64,000 nucleotides of DNA. It comes from Croceibacterium_A sp035626815 (GTDB lineage Bacteria; Pseudomonadota; Alphaproteobacteria; Sphingomonadales; Sphingomonadaceae). The DNA lies in assembly GCA_035626815.1 (NCBI GenBank), contig DASPMY010000050.1, positions 62,001-126,000 of the forward strand, in the 5' to 3' direction. The notes beneath the pieces are model-generated. The model had not been told where the DNA came from. It worked only from the letters and a program-made list of their open reading frames with translations, and did not search any database. The position numbers and the translations under genes were made by a program. Each line of letters starts with the position of its first letter. Within the stretch, counting starts at the first letter, position 1. This document shows, piece by piece, positions 24,820 through 33,643 of this stretch.

Positions 24820-25856
24820 CCGAGGACCTCGCGTTCCTCGAACCGTCCACCCATCGCCCGCTCGATGAAAGGCAGCTGGCGCAACAGCGCCTTCATCCCC
24901 TCGACATCGAGCTGCTCGGTGTTGTGCGAGCTGTATTCCTCCCCGTGTCCGAGCTTCGCCTCTCCTTCCTCGACGAATTTCTCGTAATTGAGGTCGCGCC
25001 CGTCCGGTGGCACGCGGAAATAGCCGCCGAGATCCTCTGCCACCGCCCGCTCTTCCCGGCCCAGCAATGCCTCGTGCAGCTTCTCGCCGTGACGCGTGCC
25101 GATGACCTGGATCGGGTAATCGGGTCGCCCGAGCAACTGCCGCAGCGCCTCGGCCAGCACCGCGACGCTCGCCGCCGGGGCTTTCTGCACGAACAAGTCG
25201 CCGTTCTGGCCATGCTCGAAAGCGTAGAGGACCAGCTCGATGGCATCGTCCAGGGTCATCATGAACCGGGTCATCCGCGGATCGGTGATCGTGATCGGCT
25301 TGCCGGCGACCATCTGCTCCACGAACAGCGGGATGACCGAGCCGCGCGAGGCCATCACGTTGCCGTAACGCGTGCCGCAGATGGTCGTGTTCGTCCCCTC
25401 AAGGTTGCGCGACATCGCGACCATGACCTTTTCCATCATCGCCTTGCTGATGCCCATGGCGTTCAGGGGGTAGACCGCCTTGTCGGTGGACAGGCAGATG
25501 ACGCGCTGCACGCCAGCGGAAATCGCCGCGTTCAGCACGTTTTCCGTACCCAGCACATTGGTCCGAACCGCCTGGAGCGGATGGAACTCGCACGACGGCA
25601 CTTGCTTGAGCGCGGCCGCGTGGAAGCAGAAATCGACCCCGCGCATCGCTGCCTCGACGCTCCGCTCGTCGCGTACGTCGCCGAGGTAGAACTTGAGCTT
25701 CGCATTGCCATACGCCTTGCGCATGTCGTCCTGCTTCTTTTCGTCGCGCGAGAAGATGCGAATCTCTCTTAGGTCGGATGACAGGAACCGGCGCAAGGCG
25801 GCGTTGCCGAACGAGCCCGTCCCCCCGGTTATCAGCAGGACCTTGTCCCTAAACAT
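24816..25856 (-). CDS. fnlA: UDP-GlcNAc C4,6-dehydratase/C5-epimerase (FnlA/CapE/WbjB)
   Basis: First enzyme of the UDP-L-FucNAc route: dehydrates UDP-GlcNAc at C4/C6 and epimerises C5. It has 346 residues of the short soluble type, with LITGGTGSFGNAALRRFL at the N terminus, LSTDKAVYPLNAMGISKAMM (Met in place of the SDR tyrosine), TRYGNVMASRGSVIPLF and GEKLHEALLGREE. ATG 25856 follows GGAGGGACCG, a strong ribosome site, and matches the family N terminus; the longer open frame upstream has no family similarity. It is the promoter-proximal gene of fnlABC-wbuB and is divergent from the hisH-like gene. Confidence 0.95.
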   Translation of the reverse strand: MFRDKVLLITGGTGSFGNAALRRFLSSDLREIRIFSRDEKKQDDMRKAYGNAKLKFYLGDVRDERSVEAAMRGVDFCFHAAALKQVPSCEFHPLQAVRTNVLGTENVLNAAISAGVQRVICLSTDKAVYPLNAMGISKAMMEKVMVAMSRNLEGTNTTICGTRYGNVMASRGSVIPLFVEQMVAGKPITITDPRMTRFMMTLDDAIELVLYAFEHGQNGDLFVQKAPAASVAVLAEALRQLLGRPDYPIQVIGTRHGEKLHEALLGREERAVAEDLGGYFRVPPDGRDLNYEKFVEEGEAKLGHGEEYSSHNTEQLDVEGMKALLRQLPFIERAMGGRFEEREVLG

Positions 25857-26318
25857 CGGTCCCTCCGCCGGCAGCACAAGCGTCGGCCCGAACCTCCCTA
25901 TGCAACATCGAATTCTCCAGCTTGGGGCGTCGTCGCGATGCGGTGAGGTGGCGCGCCCCGTTCCGCGCGGCGGCATAACCGCCGGGGGACGGCCTGAAAA
26001 GTCCAACGTTGGCTTCGTGACATGCCGACGCGTCGCGGCCCGAGAGCGCCGCGACGTTGGAAAACCGCAAATCGGTCGGCGAAAGACGGCCCGGCCGTGG
26101 CAAGGCAGCATCGCTAAGTGAGGTCCACAATCGAAGACCGGTTCGATGCCGATGTCGTAATCATTCGGCACGCGCCCCGGTCCTTTCGACCACGGCCACG
26201 GGGCCGGCCGCTCGGAACGGGCGGCGCTCCGAGAGCCAATGGTGGGATGCCGGGTGAAAACCGCGGAGAACGTTGAGCCTTTCGCTGCCGGGTGCGCGCC
26301 GCTAAGGCGATCGGCGCA
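25857..26318. other. 462-bp divergent intergenic region between fnlA and the hisH-like gene
   Basis: No convincing gene on either strand: open frames here have no recognisable product and irregular codon use. It must hold the promoters for the leftward fnlABC-wbuB unit and the rightward hisH-hisF-wbpG unit, but I see no clear -35/-10 pair. One small hairpin, GGCGG-CATAA-CCGCC, lies at 25969-25983. Nothing else stands out. Confidence 0.5.
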
Positions 26319-26996
26319 ATGGCGCTACTGGACGACAAACCGGCCCCGGAAACCGCGGAACGAAGCCGCGAACGTCCGGAGGTCACGATCGTCGACTGCG
26401 GAATCGGCAACATTCGCTCCGTCCAGCGCATGTTCGAGGCGGTCGATGGTGAAGCCGAGATCGTCAGCGAGCCGAGTGCGATCGCCGGAGCGCGCCGGGT
26501 CGCCCTGCCCGGCGTCGGCGCTTTCGACGCCGGGATGAAGGCCTTGCGCGATGGCGGCTGGATCGACCCGCTCAACCACGCCGCGCTCGTCGAGAAAGTG
26601 CCGGTGATCGGCATTTGCCTCGGCATGCAGATGCTGTGCCGCCGCAGCGAGGAAGGCGTGCTTCCCGGGCTCGGATGGATCGAGGCGGACGTGCGGTTGG
26701 TCGATCTGGGCGGCGAGACGCGGCTCAAGATTCCTCATATGGGTTGGACGGTCACGCGCCCGGCCAGGCCCAATCCGCTGATCCCCGAAGGCCAAGGTGA
26801 GCAGCGGTTCTACTATGTGCACAAGTACCGGGCGGTCTGCGACCGGCGGGACGACGTACTGGCGACCGCGACATACGGCACCGAGTTCACCGCAGCCGTG
26901 CACCGCGACAACATCTACGGCGTTCAGTTCCACCCGGAGAAAAGCCATCGCTTCGGCATGGCGTTGATGCGGCGCTTCCTCGATATCGCATGCTGA
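26319..26996 (+). CDS. hisH2: Glutamine amidotransferase subunit, HisH-like, of sugar amidotransferase module 1
   Basis: Class-I glutamine amidotransferase that releases ammonia from glutamine and passes it to its HisF-like partner. It has 225 residues from ATG 26319 (AAGGCGA upstream; GTG 26292 is an alternative). The triad is complete: cysteine in GICLGMQML, and His and Glu in QFHPEKS. DCGIGNIRSVQRMF and LPGVGAFDAG match HisH. The setting with a HisF-like and a WbpG-like gene, and no other his genes, means it serves sugar amidination as shown for P. aeruginosa HisH2/HisF2/WbpG rather than histidine synthesis. The stop overlaps hisF2 by 7 bases. Confidence 0.9.
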   Translation: MALLDDKPAPETAERSRERPEVTIVDCGIGNIRSVQRMFEAVDGEAEIVSEPSAIAGARRVALPGVGAFDAGMKALRDGGWIDPLNHAALVEKVPVIGICLGMQMLCRRSEEGVLPGLGWIEADVRLVDLGGETRLKIPHMGWTVTRPARPNPLIPEGQGEQRFYYVHKYRAVCDRRDDVLATATYGTEFTAAVHRDNIYGVQFHPEKSHRFGMALMRRFLDIAC

Positions 26997-27751
26997 GCCA
27001 CCGCGTGATCCCGTGCTTGCTGCTGAGCCGCGGCGGGCTGGTGAAGACTCACAAGTTCGCCAAGCCGAAATATGTCGGCGACCCGATCAATGCGGTCAAA
27101 ATCTTCAACGAAAAGGAAGTCGACGAGCTGATGGTGCTCGACATCGACGCGAGTAAGGAACGCCGGGGCCCCGATTTCGAGCTCATCGAGCAACTCGCCG
27201 GCGAATGCTTCATGCCGCTTTGCTACGGCGGCGGCATCCGTCATGCCGACGATGCCAAGTTGTTGTTCAAGCTCGGAGTGGAAAAGGTCTCGCTCCAGAG
27301 CGCGGTGCTGCATTCGCCGGCGGTCATTCGCGAGATCGCCGATCATGCAGGCGAGCAGGCGGTCGTCGTGTCGATCGATGTCAAGCGCGATTGGCTCGGC
27401 AGACCGCAGCCCTTCAGCGCGGCCGGAGTCCCGATCAAACAGCGCGACTGGCGCCGGGCGGTCGCTGACGCGGTCGCCAATGGGGCTGGCGAGATCCTGC
27501 TCAATGCCGTCGATCGGGACGGGACGCTCGCGGGCGTCGACCGGGGTCTGATCGCCGAAGGCAGCGCGATTGCCGACGTGCCCTTGATCGCCATGGGGGG
27601 CGTCGGATCGCTCGCCGACATCAGGGCGGCGACGGATGCCGGCGCCAGTGCCGTCGCGGCCGGCGCCTTCTTCGTCTTTCATGGACCGCACCGGGCGGTG
27701 CTCATAACCTATCCGCGCTACGACGAGCTTCGCGCGCTGTGGAGTGATTGA
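26990..27751 (+). CDS. hisF2: HisF-like cyclase-fold subunit of sugar amidotransferase module 1
   Basis: A 253-residue TIM-barrel relative of imidazole-glycerol-phosphate synthase HisF. The first catalytic aspartate of true HisF (in the PCLDV strand) is replaced: here the strand reads IPCLLLSRGGLVK. The second is kept in VVVSIDVKRD, as is AVDRDGT. KPKYVGDPINAVKIFN and DELMVLDIDASKERRG are hallmarks of the HisF2 paralogue of O-antigen loci. The inferred role is to dock HisH2 and channel ammonia to WbpG, not to make histidine. It starts inside the hisH2 end and is followed after 3 bases by wbpG. Confidence 0.92.
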   Translation: MLSHRVIPCLLLSRGGLVKTHKFAKPKYVGDPINAVKIFNEKEVDELMVLDIDASKERRGPDFELIEQLAGECFMPLCYGGGIRHADDAKLLFKLGVEKVSLQSAVLHSPAVIREIADHAGEQAVVVSIDVKRDWLGRPQPFSAAGVPIKQRDWRRAVADAVANGAGEILLNAVDRDGTLAGVDRGLIAEGSAIADVPLIAMGGVGSLADIRAATDAGASAVAAGAFFVFHGPHRAVLITYPRYDELRALWSD

Positions 27752-27754
27752 ACA

Positions 27755-28897
27755 GTGACCGAGCTAGTACGCGTGTGCACGCGTTGCATCATGGACTCCA
27801 CGGCGGACGACATTCGTTTCGACGCGGATGGGGTTTGCAACTACTGCACCGAATTCGTCGACCGAAAGCACCATATCCTGACAATGGATCCGGCGGTACG
27901 GGAACGCCAGCTGCAAGACTTCCTGGCGCGCGTGCGCGAGAACGGCAAAGGCAAACCCTATGACTGCATCATCGGGGTGTCGGGCGGCGTCGACAGCAGC
28001 TGGGTGTTGGTCAAGGCGATCGACCTCGGCTTGCGGCCGCTCGCCGTCCACATGGACAACGGCTGGAACTCCGAGCTCGCCCAGAACAACATCGCCAACC
28101 TCGTTCGTGGGCTCGGCGTCGATCTTCATACCCACGTCATCGACTGGTTTGAGATCCGCGGGCTGATGGAGGCGTTCTTCTCGGCCGACGTGCTCGATGT
28201 CGAGCTGCTGTACGACAACGCCATGCTGGCGGTGAATTACCGGCAAGCCGCCAAGTACGGCCTGCGCTACCTGCTGTCCGGGCTCAACACCGCCACCGAG
28301 GGCATGGCCCTGCCCGTCAGCTGGAACTGGAACAAGTGGGACAAGCGCAACATCGTGGGCATCTCGCGCCGCTTCGGCGGCCCGCGGCTGAAGACCTTTC
28401 CGGCGATCGGTACGCTGGAGTTGGTCCGCCACACTTTCCTGTCGCGCATCGAATGGGTGCCGATCCTCGATTTCTTCGATTACCGCAAAGCCGAGGCGCT
28501 CGATCGGTTGACGCGCGAGTTCGGCTACAAGCCATACGCCTACAAACATTATGAATCGGTCTTCACGCGATTCTACCAAGGCTACATCCTGCCGCAGAAG
28601 TTCGGCGTCGATAAGCGCAAGGTCCATCTCTCGACGCTGGTGATGACCGGGCAGATGAGCCGCGACGAGGCGCTCGCCAGCGCTGCGGGGATCGCCTACC
28701 CGAGCGAGAAGGAGCTCGAGACCGACAAGAAGTACTTCATTAAGAAGATGGGCTGGACCCCCGAGAAGCTGGCCGATTACATCGCGCGTCCGCCCAAGGC
28801 GCACGACGACTATCCCTCCGAGGCCTGGATCTTCAACGACTTGCGCAAGCTATACAAGCGGCTGAATCTCGCTATCGGGCGCACCCGCGTGACATGA
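27755..28897 (+). CDS. wbpG: N-acetyl sugar amidotransferase (WbpG/PseA family), module 1
   Basis: Uses ATP and channelled ammonia to turn an acetamido group on a sugar into an acetamidino group. It has 380 residues. Two cysteine pairs near the N terminus (CTRC and CNYC) probably bind a metal, followed by the PP-loop motif IIGVSGGVDSSW, the HMDNGWNSELA strand and LLSGLNTATEG. The GTG start at 27755 lies 3 bases after the hisF2 stop. Its target could be a 3-acetamido uronate made with the 44-46 kb genes, or the nonulosonate; this cannot be told from sequence. Last gene of the rightward unit, converging on the methyltransferase gene. Confidence 0.92.
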   Translation: MTELVRVCTRCIMDSTADDIRFDADGVCNYCTEFVDRKHHILTMDPAVRERQLQDFLARVRENGKGKPYDCIIGVSGGVDSSWVLVKAIDLGLRPLAVHMDNGWNSELAQNNIANLVRGLGVDLHTHVIDWFEIRGLMEAFFSADVLDVELLYDNAMLAVNYRQAAKYGLRYLLSGLNTATEGMALPVSWNWNKWDKRNIVGISRRFGGPRLKTFPAIGTLELVRHTFLSRIEWVPILDFFDYRKAEALDRLTREFGYKPYAYKHYESVFTRFYQGYILPQKFGVDKRKVHLSTLVMTGQMSRDEALASAAGIAYPSEKELETDKKYFIKKMGWTPEKLADYIARPPKAHDDYPSEAWIFNDLRKLYKRLNLAIGRTRVT

Positions 28898-28948
28898 GCC
28901 ACCCTCGCGATGGACTCGAGTTCGCTTCCTCCCCGCGGCCCCTGCCAG

Positions 28949-29650
28949 TCACACGACATCGAATAGCACGTGAAAGAGTGATACTTCCGTCCCAAGCCCA
29001 TTCCACAGCACACGCTTGCCATCGATGATGCGAGTCCACGACCGCATGGGATCATCCCGCTGCGGAATATCGAACGGCATTTCGTGCTTGATGAACCGGA
29101 ACGCTCCGACCCTGGTGTGCTGTTCCAGATGCTGCGTGATTGAACGAATTGAGAACCGGTTCCAGCCGGCTTCCAACTCCCCATCGTCTTTCACGTAACG
29201 CACAATGACGTCCATTGCGTCTTCGTTCACCAGCATATGATTGAGGCAGCGCCCGCCAGGGCGGGCGATGCGGATCATCTCGTCGAAGGAGGGACGAAAA
29301 TCGTCAAAGATCGAAGTAACTCCAATAGTCGTCACCAGATCAAAAGTCTCGGCTTCCAAGGGCAGCTTGTTGGCATCCCCCTGCAGAATTTCGATCCGAC
29401 GCGGCCCCAGTTGTTCGTTGCCGTGTGCAACCAGGTTAGGCGAATACTCCACGCCTTTCAGATCCAACTCGGCGTTCAGAGTTCGAGCGTAGTGCAAGAA
29501 CTCGCCGGTGGCGCAGCCAATGTCGACCAAAGAGCCCGTCGCGGCTTCAATATTGAGAAGGGAAGCGATCTGCTTGAAGCTTTCCTTCGGAGCAAGATAG
29601 CGATCTTCGTTGAGATAAATGGAGTCATCCGCGGTGCGTGCGTAGTTCAT
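28949..29650 (-). CDS. SAM-dependent methyltransferase
   Basis: A 233-residue class-I methyltransferase. The SAM-binding motif LVDIGCATGEFLHYA lies at about residues 40-54, the acidic end of strand 2 is in LKGVEYS, LQGDANKLPLEAETFDLV is motif II/III, and IARPGGRCLNHM follows. As last gene of the long leftward run it probably methylates a sugar of the repeat unit or caps the chain. Base composition is lower than its neighbours: 33 of 60 bases are G/C at 29341-29400 against 43 of 60 at 38401-38460, which hints at separate acquisition. The ATG overlaps the upstream GT4 stop by 4 bases (ATGA). Confidence 0.85.
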   Translation of the reverse strand: MNYARTADDSIYLNEDRYLAPKESFKQIASLLNIEAATGSLVDIGCATGEFLHYARTLNAELDLKGVEYSPNLVAHGNEQLGPRRIEILQGDANKLPLEAETFDLVTTIGVTSIFDDFRPSFDEMIRIARPGGRCLNHMLVNEDAMDVIVRYVKDDGELEAGWNRFSIRSITQHLEQHTRVGAFRFIKHEMPFDIPQRDDPMRSWTRIIDGKRVLWNGLGTEVSLFHVLFDVV

Positions 29651-30897
29651 GTGTGTTCTCCGTAAAACTGCGGCGGGCTGTCGCCTGACGATCTGCGCTC
29701 GAGAATCCGCCAGTATAACTGGAGCAGCTTCGTAGCGTTCAACTCCGGCAGATAGTTCCGTTCAGCCAGCGCTCGAGCGGCATCGCCCATTCGTCTAACC
29801 TCGGATCGGTCACGCTCGAACTCCAAGATCGCGTCGGCAATGAGCACCGGATGGGGCTCTGCAATGGCAATGCCTGTCTTTTTGTCGATGATTGTGTCGG
29901 GCAGCGGATGGCGCACCGCGACGATGCTCGGAACGCCGAAGAATCCGGCTTCGAAGACCGGCCGGCCTGGTGAGTCCAGATGACTCGGAAAGGCCAGGAC
30001 GTCCATCTTCGAATACGTGCGCTGGATATCGGCCGTCGGCCCGAAGAGAAACACCTCCTGCTCCAGCCCCAAGTCGGCGATCAAGCGCCGGACTTCCTCT
30101 TCCGCTGTTTGCGCTAGCCCGAGGCGACGAGCAACCTCCGAGGTAATGCTCCGCTCGGAGGCTATCCCGCCGCCGATGATGATATACTGCACGTCGCCCC
30201 CACGGTCCTTGACCATGCGGGCAGCCCGCACAAGCTCTACAATGCCCTTGGTTCGCAGCAAGTTGCCGACGAATCCGACCTTTAGCGCGTTCGGACGCAG
30301 TCGATCGAACTGCGCGAGATAGCGATCGTCGGGCTTTTCGGTGGGGTTTGACGTGAAGGAATTGTGGATCACATTGACGTTCAGTTCCGCAGGCAAGCTG
30401 CCGCGCACCGTCTCGTCGATCGCCACGATAGCGTCGGCTTGCGCTAGTGCCTTGTGCAGCCAGCGAGTGCGCCGCATCTTGGCATCGGTGTGAACCAGCG
30501 ACCGAACGTGCACCACGAGTGGCACTCCGAATAGTCGCTTGGCCAGCAAGCCCGGAATGATCTCGGTGAATTCGTTCACGTGTATCAAGTCGATGTCGGG
30601 CCAACGACGTCGCGCCCGCCGCAGGCCGAGGAGCATCGAGGGCAGATTGCTCAGCTCCCGCAGCACCACGATCCAGCGAACACCACGATAATGCGCCGCG
30701 CGCGTATGGTCGAAGCGGCTCACGCCGCGAATTGCGAGCGTGTCGCTGGCCACCCGCCGGTAGAAATCGAGCGCCGTGCCCCGCGGCATGAGGAAGACCG
30801 GCTCGACAGAGCCCGGTGGCAATGCGCCCACTGCCTCATACAAGCTTCTTGAGGCGCCACCAAAGGGGCCTACCCCGCCAATATAGAGAACTTTCAT
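29647..30897 (-). CDS. Glycosyltransferase family 4
   Basis: A 416-residue GT-B enzyme. N-terminal VLYIGGVGPFGGASRSL, the LIHVNEFTEIIPGLLAKR acceptor-side strand, VIHNSF, the donor-site VGFVGNLLRTKGIVELV and the late region AFPSHLDSPGRPVFEAGFFG, where a glutamate of the E-x7-E type is retained. It probably adds one of the internal sugars of the repeat unit at the cytoplasmic membrane face. It overlaps its neighbours on both sides by 4 bases (ATGA junctions), so translation is coupled to wzy and the methyltransferase. Donor sugar not predictable. Confidence 0.9.
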   Translation of the reverse strand: MKVLYIGGVGPFGGASRSLYEAVGALPPGSVEPVFLMPRGTALDFYRRVASDTLAIRGVSRFDHTRAAHYRGVRWIVVLRELSNLPSMLLGLRRARRRWPDIDLIHVNEFTEIIPGLLAKRLFGVPLVVHVRSLVHTDAKMRRTRWLHKALAQADAIVAIDETVRGSLPAELNVNVIHNSFTSNPTEKPDDRYLAQFDRLRPNALKVGFVGNLLRTKGIVELVRAARMVKDRGGDVQYIIIGGGIASERSITSEVARRLGLAQTAEEEVRRLIADLGLEQEVFLFGPTADIQRTYSKMDVLAFPSHLDSPGRPVFEAGFFGVPSIVAVRHPLPDTIIDKKTGIAIAEPHPVLIADAILEFERDRSEVRRMGDAARALAERNYLPELNATKLLQLYWRILERRSSGDSPPQFYGEHT

Positions 30898-32168
30898 GGA
30901 ATCGCTGCCTGCCCGCTTGGCGATGCCCGCGCTGGCGCGTTCGATGTTTCGGGCACGATACCGCCGGCGATGCCGACAATCAGGATCAGGAAAAGAATAT
31001 CGTAAACGTTCACGAAGCTGCCGTACGTGACCATGCCTACGAACAGGCCGATCCTGCAGCAGGTGGCCAGATCGATGCTCTGCTGATCGAGCCGGGGTGA
31101 GGTCATCAGCAAGGCCGAAAACAGGAGAACGGACAACAGACCTATGCGCGCGAGCAGGCCGGTGACGAACGCCTCCGATCCGGTCGCGGAATTGTCCAAA
31201 GCTTCATAACCCGTCGTCAGCATCCTGAAGTCGAACGTCCCGATGCCGATCAGCGGGCTGTCCCGAAACGCCGCGAGGTGCTGTTCGAAAATCCATTGCC
31301 GAACGGCCGCCGTACCCAATTGACTGCCTACGTCGAACCGCCCGAGCGCTTCCTCGCGGAAGATGACCGTTCTGAGAAACTCACTGTCGGCGAAGGGCAA
31401 GGCCAACAGGATGTCACTGGCGAAAATGGACATCACGAAAAGCGCGATGACGGCGGTGAAAAACAGATTTCGCCCGCGTTTCCTGGCGAGAAGACCGCGG
31501 CTTCGCAGTGCCATGTACAGAATCGCAAAGAGCACGGCGACCAAGCCGGTCCTGCTGCCCGACAAGAGGCACATGTAAGCCGAGACGACAAGCATGAGGG
31601 GGCGCGTGCGATGGCCGCGAATCGCGAGATTCATCACGAACACGACCATGGCGAAGAGGCCCCCTTCGGCCACACTCGGAAAAGCCGAAATGCGCCACCA
31701 TAAGGGCGATGACCCGATGCCGGGGATGAATGTGTAAATGCTGTAATCGAAGTAATAGAGGATTGCGTTGAGCGGGATGGCGAGAAGGAAGAGCACATTG
31801 ATGAGGGTCAGCGGCACGCGCGGGACGGTCTGGAACAACGCCATCAGTGTCGCGCCGAGGAGCCCGACCGACGCGATCGTCCTCAAGTCAGATCGATAGA
31901 GCGATATTAGGACCACCAGCACGACGAAAGCCGCCAACATCCAGGCCGGCTTGTTCAGGCGCTGCACCGTCGCGAGCATATAGATCGTTGCGAGCACGCC
32001 AAATGCGGCAGCCGGGACAACGAACAGGTAATACCCGACTGAAAAAGGAATCAATTCAACCTGATCGCCCTTCGTGAACTGCAGGGCCCAATAATACACG
32101 AGCAGGACGATAAACAGCCGCTCGAAAACCGTCGGCTTGAACGATTGTTGTGCAGCCAAGGCGGTCAT
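30894..32168 (-). CDS. wzy: O-antigen/polysaccharide polymerase, Wzy-like membrane protein
   Basis: A 424-residue integral membrane protein with about 11-12 hydrophobic segments, for example FIVLLVYYWAL, GYYLFVVPAAAFGVLATIYM and NVLFLLAIPLNAIL. A large periplasmic loop follows the middle helices, containing LIGIGTFDFRMLTTG, reminiscent of the Wzy_C region. By topology and by position between wzx and transferase genes it should polymerise undecaprenyl-linked repeat units on the periplasmic side. ATG 32168 overlaps the upstream stop (ATGA); the open frame upstream is antisense noise. Wzy proteins have little sequence conservation, so the call rests on topology and context. Confidence 0.8.
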   Translation of the reverse strand: MTALAAQQSFKPTVFERLFIVLLVYYWALQFTKGDQVELIPFSVGYYLFVVPAAAFGVLATIYMLATVQRLNKPAWMLAAFVVLVVLISLYRSDLRTIASVGLLGATLMALFQTVPRVPLTLINVLFLLAIPLNAILYYFDYSIYTFIPGIGSSPLWWRISAFPSVAEGGLFAMVVFVMNLAIRGHRTRPLMLVVSAYMCLLSGSRTGLVAVLFAILYMALRSRGLLARKRGRNLFFTAVIALFVMSIFASDILLALPFADSEFLRTVIFREEALGRFDVGSQLGTAAVRQWIFEQHLAAFRDSPLIGIGTFDFRMLTTGYEALDNSATGSEAFVTGLLARIGLLSVLLFSALLMTSPRLDQQSIDLATCCRIGLFVGMVTYGSFVNVYDILFLILIVGIAGGIVPETSNAPARASPSGQAAIP

Positions 32169-33643
32169 GAATCGTGCCCAAGTCCTGCTATCTTGGCGTT
32201 CGTGGCCAGGAATCTCATATAGCTGGATTGCCAATCCTCGGCCCACAATCGCTCGGGGCTCACCGCCGGGCGGCCGCCATCCTCGCTAATGATGGCCTGG
32301 GCCAGCCCGTCAAGTGAAGTGACGACGGTGAAGGGGTGGACCGGGTAGGCAAATCGAGCTTTCGCGGTATCCAGCATGAGGATTCGTTCGACCAGGCCGA
32401 CAGCTTCAAACAGTCCGGTCGAAACCTCGCTGATCACGGCATGCGCTCCGCGAAAGGCTTGGTAGATGTCGAACCCGTCGTCTATCCTGACGCCGCCGGC
32501 GGTTTGGCCGTAGCGCTGGATCGCCGTTGTCCGTTCGATCGGATGGGGGCGAAATACGACCTCGAGGCCGGTGCCCGCCAGCCTATCTCTAAGCTTCCGC
32601 GCCAGATCCAAATACAGATCGAGCTCAACCCCGTCTCCGAGGATCAGAACCGCGTTGCGCTCCGTTCGAGCTTCGTCCAGCGCAGCCAGTTTGCGGGCCC
32701 TGGCGGGGTAGCCGATGGAGAGCTTTTCGACCGGCGCATTGATCCGCTCGTTCCACCAGTCGCCATAGCTGAGATAGTACGTGGGCAGCACCCGGCGAAA
32801 GCGGTCGTCGGATCGCAGGGTCGGCGCGAAGTTATAGGCGTCATGTCCATCGGAGACGGCGCCGTGCTGAAACTCGGCGGTCACAATGCCCATGTCGTTC
32901 GCCGCCGCCAGCATGGCCGCGATCTGGCCATAGCAGCCCGAAGAATTCAGCAGCACCTGCGGTCGAATCGTCCCGAACAGCTTGCGATAAGCGCGGTAGC
33001 GCAACGGCATCGTCAGCAGCTTGCGGCCGATATAGCCCGCAAAGGCAATTTCGCGCGAGGGGCCCATGTCCCAGCCAAGCAAGCTGTTCGCCCGCTCCCT
33101 GACGAGAGCGGCCACCTCGCGAGCCTGGCCGCGTGCGGCATCCGCTGGAGCGAATTTGGCCGCCATTCCGGTCCAGAACTGTAAGGGTGCATGAAGGTAG
33201 GTCCGCCGGTTATGCCGCGGGAAATGCCATTGCCACTCATGCTGGTCGATCAGGACGAGAGATTGGGTGTCCGCCACCTCGGCGAACGGATCGGCCATCC
33301 TGTTGGTCCATTTGCCGCTGACCAGCTGGTCCGCAAGCGCCTCCGTCGTGATCAGCACTGGCGACTGGATCATCGACGAATGGCGCATCCGCCAGTTGCG
33401 AAGCAGCGAGCGGGCCATCGTTGGGACGGCTTGCCGCAATGGGTGACGCAGCGGGAAATCGGGCGCCGCATCGGAATACAGCAAATCGCCCATAACCTGC
33501 CTGAGGAACCACATGCGCACCTGAGGCCAGATGGGCATGCCGGTCGCCGGACACCGGTATTCGAGCAGATCCGCGGTATCCTCGACCGTGAGGATTTCGG
33601 CCAGCGAAAGGCGCGGCTCGGCGGCCGAATCCAGCAGGCTCAT
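32165..33643 (-). CDS. Putative capsule-type glycosyltransferase (GT-B, KpsS/CDP-glycerol-transferase-like)
   Basis: A 492-residue cytoplasmic protein without clear membrane helices. The C-terminal half has a GT-B donor-domain look: GYPARARKLAAL, VLILGDGVELDLYLDL, EVVFRPHPIERTTAIQ, then GAHAVISEVSTGLFEAVGL, a pattern seen in capsule synthesis and surface-carbohydrate transferases including nonulosonate and Kdo transferases. The middle holds QHGAVSDGHDAYNFAP, a conserved-looking H-G pair of that fold. It lies between wzx and wzy with ATGA overlaps at both ends. In this locus it is the best candidate for the transferase that adds the nonulosonic acid, but that is inference. ATG 33643 chosen from the overlap. 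Confidence 0.7.
   Translation of the reverse strand: MSLLDSAAEPRLSLAEILTVEDTADLLEYRCPATGMPIWPQVRMWFLRQVMGDLLYSDAAPDFPLRHPLRQAVPTMARSLLRNWRMRHSSMIQSPVLITTEALADQLVSGKWTNRMADPFAEVADTQSLVLIDQHEWQWHFPRHNRRTYLHAPLQFWTGMAAKFAPADAARGQAREVAALVRERANSLLGWDMGPSREIAFAGYIGRKLLTMPLRYRAYRKLFGTIRPQVLLNSSGCYGQIAAMLAAANDMGIVTAEFQHGAVSDGHDAYNFAPTLRSDDRFRRVLPTYYLSYGDWWNERINAPVEKLSIGYPARARKLAALDEARTERNAVLILGDGVELDLYLDLARKLRDRLAGTGLEVVFRPHPIERTTAIQRYGQTAGGVRIDDGFDIYQAFRGAHAVISEVSTGLFEAVGLVERILMLDTAKARFAYPVHPFTVVTSLDGLAQAIISEDGGRPAVSPERLWAEDWQSSYMRFLATNAKIAGLGHDS

Noticed and set aside
26319..27751. HisH and HisF as histidine biosynthesis genes
   Set aside because: No other his genes are nearby, each HisF copy lacks one catalytic Asp, and both pairs sit beside WbpG-type amidotransferases in a glycan locus.
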